DNA from: Crickella sp963642455
GTDB lineage: Bacteria; Bacillota; Clostridia; Peptostreptococcales; Anaerovoracaceae
Length of the DNA: 16,198 bases
Assembly (NCBI GenBank): GCA_963642455.1
Contig: CAVIGM010000028.1
Coordinates: forward strand, 1 to 16,198
Direction: 5' to 3'
The notes under the pieces were generated by a model. The model searched no databases. It had not been told where the DNA came from and saw only the letters and a program-made list of their open reading frames with translations. Positions 13,565 through 16,198 of this stretch are shown here, in pieces (positions within the stretch are counted from its first letter, which is position 1; every line of letters begins with the position of its first letter). The translations under genes were made by a program, and so were the position numbers.

Positions 13565-15549
13565 TGTTCAATATCGAAGAAGAATTGAAGAAATTGCCCC
13601 GTAGCCCGGGCGTATATATGCATAAGGATAGTCTCGGGGAGATAATTTATGTCGGAAAAGCCATCAATTTGCGCAACAGAGTAAGGCAATATTTCCGCAA
13701 GCAATCTCAGAACGACCCTAAGGTGAGAGCCATGGTTTCGAATATCGCAGAATTTGAGTACATCAGCTGCGCTACCGAAATGGAGGCTCTCATTCTTGAA
13801 TGTAATTTAATCAAGAAATACATGCCTAAGTACAACATCCTTCTTAAGGATGATAAGGCCTATCCGTATATCGCGGTCACGACAAAGGAAGAATATCCGA
13901 GAGTTATTAAGACAAGAAGCGTCAAAAGGGACGGAAGCAGGTACTTCGGCCCGTATTCAGACGCGGCGGCTGTGTCGACGATTATAAGGCTTATCGACGA
14001 ACTCTATCCGCTTAAGAAATGCCCTAATCTGCATTTCAAGGCAGGGACGAGGCCATGCCTCAACTATCATATTGGAAAATGCCAGGGGATTTGCCTTGGA
14101 AATGTCGACAAAGATCGATATATGAAGATGATAGATGAGGTGATGGACGTTCTCTCTGGCCACGACGCAGAGCTTATTTCCAAGCTCGAGAGGAGAATGT
14201 TCGAAGAATCGGAGCTTTTGCATTACGAAGAGGCTGCAAAATATCGCGACTATATCGCCTCGATTCGTGCGCTTGGCGAGACTCAAAGGGCAAGCAGCGT
14301 CAAAGACAGAGATATTGATATTATCATTCCTGTAATTACACACAATAACAGCATAATTGTCCGCTACATCGTTAGGGACGGCAAGCTTATCGGGCGCGAG
14401 CTTAATTATATGGCTGACGCCGCCATGAGCAACAACGATGGCAAAGATGAGCTCGTTGCGGCTTTTCTTAAGCAATACTATACGCGAAATTCCAAGCTCC
14501 CTAAGGAAATCATGCTGAGCTCTCATATCGAAGACGAAATGCTGCTGATGGAACTCCTTGACAGCGTCAATGCTGATAACGCAGAGGACGGAAGCGACAT
14601 AATGCATAAGACTAAGCTCGTCGTGCCAGAAAGGGGCGAGAAAAAGGCGGTCCTCGATATGGCGATGGCCGATTCTGTCGAACTTGCGAAGACTCTCGAC
14701 GAAAGAGCCGAAAGAGACAGGGAAAAGAAACTTTTACTTAAAGAGAAAATCGCGGAACTTATCATTAAATGCGCAGAGCTTGACGGGACAGTTCCGGCCT
14801 TGATAGCTGCGGACGATAATAGAGAATATCGCGTTGAGGCCTACGATATTTCCAACTTCAACGGCCTTGATACCGTCGGCGCCATGGTGGTCTATGAGGG
14901 AAAAACGGCGATTCGAAGCGACTACAGGAAATTCAAGGTCAAGACTGCGGCCTCGGGTGACGACTACGGAAGCCTGCAGGAGGTGCTTTTCCGAAGACTG
15001 AAAAGGCTAAAGAACGGCGATGAGGGCTTCTCGAAGTGGCCAGATATTCTATTTATAGATGGTGGGCTCGGGCAGGTGCATGCCGTATGCAAGATTATGG
15101 AGGCGCTTAGACTTACAATTCCAGTGGTCGGACTTGCCAAGGATGATGCCCATAGGACAAGAGCCATTGTCTTCAAGGATGGATCGGAAATTGACCTTCG
15201 AGGGGACAAGATTCTCTTCAGTTATGCGGGAACGATACAAGAGGAGGTCCACAGGTTTGCGATTACCTATATGAGAGGCACCAAGGGCAAAGCGATGACC
15301 AAATCAATTCTTGAGGAGATTCCGGGAATCGGGCCAAAGAGAAGGGCGGCGCTTCTTAAGCACTTCGGCAATATCGAGAAGATTAGAAATGCCGATTATT
15401 TAGAGCTGATGCAGGTGGACGGAATGAATTCCAAGGCCGCAGAAAGCATAAGCGATTATTTCAGCAAAAGGGCGGCCGACAAAATGGTAGCTGACGCCAG
15501 CGAAATGGTAGCTGACAAGCCAGACGCTGCTGACGAGCCCGCAAAATAA
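13564..15549 (+). CDS. uvrC: UvrABC excinuclease subunit C
   Basis: UvrC makes both incisions around a DNA lesion in nucleotide excision repair. The 661-residue product has an N-terminal GIY-YIG nuclease (about 14-95, with SPGVYM and IIYVGKA), a four-Cys cluster C153, C165, C173, C177 with the spacing of the UvrC iron-sulfur site, a UVR segment that binds UvrB (about 204-239, HYEEAAKYRDYI), an RNase H-like nuclease (D428 in AYDISNF, D499 in FIDGGLGQ, H563), and a helix-hairpin-helix region (584-633). The tail repeats MVAD (641-644, 648-651). ATG 13564 shares one base with the preceding TGA; GTG 13561 is an alternative. Only a distant GAGGGG (13543-13548) precedes it, so translation is probably coupled to the dac-like gene. 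Confidence 0.96.
   Translation: MFNIEEELKKLPRSPGVYMHKDSLGEIIYVGKAINLRNRVRQYFRKQSQNDPKVRAMVSNIAEFEYISCATEMEALILECNLIKKYMPKYNILLKDDKAYPYIAVTTKEEYPRVIKTRSVKRDGSRYFGPYSDAAAVSTIIRLIDELYPLKKCPNLHFKAGTRPCLNYHIGKCQGICLGNVDKDRYMKMIDEVMDVLSGHDAELISKLERRMFEESELLHYEEAAKYRDYIASIRALGETQRASSVKDRDIDIIIPVITHNNSIIVRYIVRDGKLIGRELNYMADAAMSNNDGKDELVAAFLKQYYTRNSKLPKEIMLSSHIEDEMLLMELLDSVNADNAEDGSDIMHKTKLVVPERGEKKAVLDMAMADSVELAKTLDERAERDREKKLLLKEKIAELIIKCAELDGTVPALIAADDNREYRVEAYDISNFNGLDTVGAMVVYEGKTAIRSDYRKFKVKTAASGDDYGSLQEVLFRRLKRLKNGDEGFSKWPDILFIDGGLGQVHAVCKIMEALRLTIPVVGLAKDDAHRTRAIVFKDGSEIDLRGDKILFSYAGTIQEEVHRFAITYMRGTKGKAMTKSILEEIPGIGPKRRAALLKHFGNIEKIRNADYLELMQVDGMNSKAAESISDYFSKRAADKMVADASEMVADKPDAADEPAK
15482..15516 (+). 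repeat. 14-bp in-frame repeat in uvrC 3' end
   Basis: AAATGGTAGCTGAC is present at 15482-15495 and 15503-15516, a 21-bp (seven-codon) period, which creates the duplicated MVAD in the non-conserved tail after the helix-hairpin-helix. It is the coding counterpart of the short duplications seen in the spacers. Confidence 0.85.
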
Positions 15550-15552
15550 TAA

Positions 15553-15583
15553 TTGAATTAGTTTCGCATACATGGTAAACTAA
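15553..15583 (+). promoter_or_regulatory. Candidate promoter of DUF1292 gene with overlapping dyad
   Basis: TTGAAT (15553-15558), a 17-bp spacer and TAAACT (15576-15581) make a moderate promoter 35 bp before the next ATG. Arms TTAGTTT (15558-15564) and AAACTAA (15577-15583) form an inverted repeat that covers the spacer and the -10, so it could be an operator. No terminator is visible between uvrC and this element. Confidence 0.5.
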
Positions 15584-15615
15584 CATAGCATTTTGGAAAA
15601 AAAGGAGATAGCAAT

Positions 15616-15897
15616 ATGTCAGACGAGATTAAGAATGTAAACGTTGAAGAGGAAGAAGATATTATCACTCTTGAATTTGACGATGATACAGCAGTAGATT
15701 GCTTCGTAATGGGAACATTCGAGGCTAACGGCAAGGAGTATATCGCACTTGAGCCAGACGATGGAACAGATGATGTATATATTTATGGCTACAAGGAAGT
15801 TGGTGGAGACGAGTTCGAACTCATCGATATCGAGGATGATGCAGAATTTGAAGCAGCATCAAAGGTATTTGACGAAATCATGGGTGAGGAAATCTAA
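15616..15897 (+). CDS. DUF1292 family small acidic protein
   Basis: The 93-residue product is strongly acidic (many Asp/Glu, few basic residues) and matches the DUF1292 pattern of Firmicutes: ITLEFDDDTAVDCFVMGTFEANGKEYIAL (roughly 18-46), then a variable region and EFELIDIEDDAEFEAASKVFDEIM. The family's role is unknown. In other Firmicutes it often lies near a yrvE/yrzL-type cluster, but here it follows uvrC and precedes a tRNA. AAGGAG (15602-15607) supports ATG 15616. Codon choice (CCA, ACA, GTA, GAG/GAA) resembles the gcv genes more than the adjacent uvrC, which suggests good expression. The stop codon lies in the first copy of an 11-bp tandem repeat. Confidence 0.9.
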   Translation: MSDEIKNVNVEEEEDIITLEFDDDTAVDCFVMGTFEANGKEYIALEPDDGTDDVYIYGYKEVGGDEFELIDIEDDAEFEAASKVFDEIMGEEI

Positions 15898-15910
15898 TTG
15901 AAATCTAATT
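15889..15910. repeat. 11-bp perfect tandem repeat across a stop codon
   Basis: GAAATCTAATT occurs twice head to tail (15889-15899, 15900-15910). The TAA of the DUF1292 gene is inside the first copy, so the second copy looks like a duplication of the last codons and stop. Confidence 0.9.
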
Positions 15911-15915
15911 TCAGT

Positions 15916-15944
15916 TAGACATCAAGACGATAATAGTGTATAAT
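15916..15944 (+). promoter_or_regulatory. Promoter of tRNA-Leu
   Basis: TAGACA (15916-15921), a 17-bp spacer and a perfect TATAAT (15939-15944) predict a start near 15951, about 24 nt before the mature tRNA 5' end. This resembles the leader length predicted for tRNA-Asn. Confidence 0.78.
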
Positions 15945-15947
15945 TCA

Positions 15948-15968
15948 AGGCGTGCTTCAAGCACGCCT
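15948..15968 (+). other. 8-bp GC-rich hairpin in tRNA-Leu leader
   Basis: AGGCGTGC (15948-15955) and GCACGCCT (15961-15968) pair perfectly around TTCAA. There is no T-run after it, so it is not a normal terminator. It lies between the predicted start and the mature 5' end of tRNA-Leu and may shape the precursor leader or stop upstream transcription weakly. Confidence 0.6.
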
Positions 15969-15974
15969 ACATAT

Positions 15975-16059
15975 GCGGATGTGGCGGAATTGGCAGACGC
16001 GCACGGTTCAGGTCCGTGTGAGTAACATCGTGAAGGTTCGAGTCCTTTCATCCGCACCA
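15975..16059 (+). tRNA. tRNA-Leu (anticodon CAG)
   Basis: The sequence is class II with a long variable arm. Acceptor GCGGATG (15975-15981) pairs with CATCCGC near the 3' end, followed by A and encoded CCA. The anticodon stem CACGG/CCGTG encloses TTCAGGT with anticodon CAG (16009-16011), which reads CUG. The variable arm and GGTTCGAGTCC T arm are standard. A U-tract terminator starts 2 nt after the CCA. Confidence 0.96.
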
Positions 16060-16060
16060 T

Positions 16061-16105
16061 ATCGGGTATTCATAAGGGATTTGACTTTATGAATACTCGA
16101 TTTTT
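16061..16105 (+). terminator. Intrinsic terminator after tRNA-Leu
   Basis: A 15-bp stem with one G.U pair (ATCGGGTATTCATAA at 16061-16075 with 16087-16101) and an 11-nt loop runs into TTTTT (16101-16105). The opposite strand has no U-run after the hairpin, so it works mainly for the plus-strand tRNA. Confidence 0.92.
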
Positions 16106-16198
16106 CTATGCGGAAAGTAAAGAAATAACTACATCTGCACATTTGCCACAGCAGTAAGTACCGGTGTCGCATGGACAGCAGGAGTTTCGGCCGTTGCC
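16106..16198 (-). CDS. 3' end of Cys-rich ORF (partial, uncertain)
   Basis: The minus strand is open from the window edge to a TAG at 16106-16108, giving 30 residues that include SCCPCDTGTYCCGKCAD. Six Cys in 14 residues, with CxC and CCxxC spacing, suggest a small metal-binding (zinc-ribbon-like) end. The stop abuts the T-run of the tRNA-Leu terminator. A second minus frame is also open for 22 codons, so coding is not proven. I do not recognise a family. Confidence 0.35.
   Translation of the reverse strand, partial: GNGRNSCCPCDTGTYCCGKCADVVISLLSA

Noticed and set aside
1..16198. CRISPR array, prophage, transposase or defence genes
   Set aside because: No regularly spaced repeats with unique spacers, no integrase or transposase motifs and no terminal inverted repeats were seen; both tRNAs look intact without nearby attachment-site duplications.

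Overview
The window reads as a chromosomal segment of a low-to-mid GC Gram-positive anaerobe of the class Clostridia. The split glycine decarboxylase (GcvPA and GcvPB), strong GGAGG-type ribosome binding sites, sigma-A-like promoters, a DUF1292 protein, a YkuD L,D-transpeptidase and a YhhN-type lysoplasmalogenase all fit that group. A member of the Family XIII / Anaerovoracaceae-like Clostridia is possible, but this is a guess. No phage, IS element, CRISPR array or defence island is visible. Most of the content is core metabolism and cell envelope.

Layout. A tRNA-Asn (minus strand, 3-77) with its own promoter diverges from a glycine cleavage operon: gcvT, gcvH, gcvPA, gcvPB, lplA and lpd (392-6934). 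These genes are tightly spaced or overlapping and encode the T, H, P and L proteins plus the ligase that can lipoylate H. No intrinsic terminator is visible downstream until 10861-10904. A HerA/YjgR-like ATPase (7059-8645), an L,D-transpeptidase (8770-10110) and a lysoplasmalogenase (10207-10860) may therefore share readthrough transcription. A strong bidirectional hairpin separates them from the convergent serA (minus strand, 10944-12071). serA diverges from a D,D-carboxypeptidase-like gene (12251-13564), which is coupled by a stop/start overlap to uvrC (13564-15549). A small acidic DUF1292 gene, tRNA-Leu(CAG), a terminator and the end of a Cys-rich minus-strand ORF close the window.

How the genes work together. 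SerA begins serine synthesis, which supplies glycine through serine hydroxymethyltransferase (not in the window). The glycine cleavage operon oxidises glycine to CO2, NH3 and methylene-THF, and LplA attaches lipoate to GcvH. The L,D-transpeptidase and the carboxypeptidase homologue are both peptidoglycan-related, and the lysoplasmalogenase acts on ether lipids.

Most interesting points. (1) The carboxypeptidase homologue looks like a pseudoenzyme: Asn79 sits where the catalytic Ser of SxxK should be, SxN reads SGS, and the KTG segment is missing. (2) The same gene has a near-consensus promoter whose expected start falls on its ATG, suggesting a leaderless mRNA. (3) Nearly every intergenic spacer carries short, mostly perfect tandem duplications of about 9-11 bp (22 bp in one case), which looks like a general feature of this genome. 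(4) The glycine operon leader shows no glycine riboswitch but has a perfect 16-bp palindrome just after the promoter.
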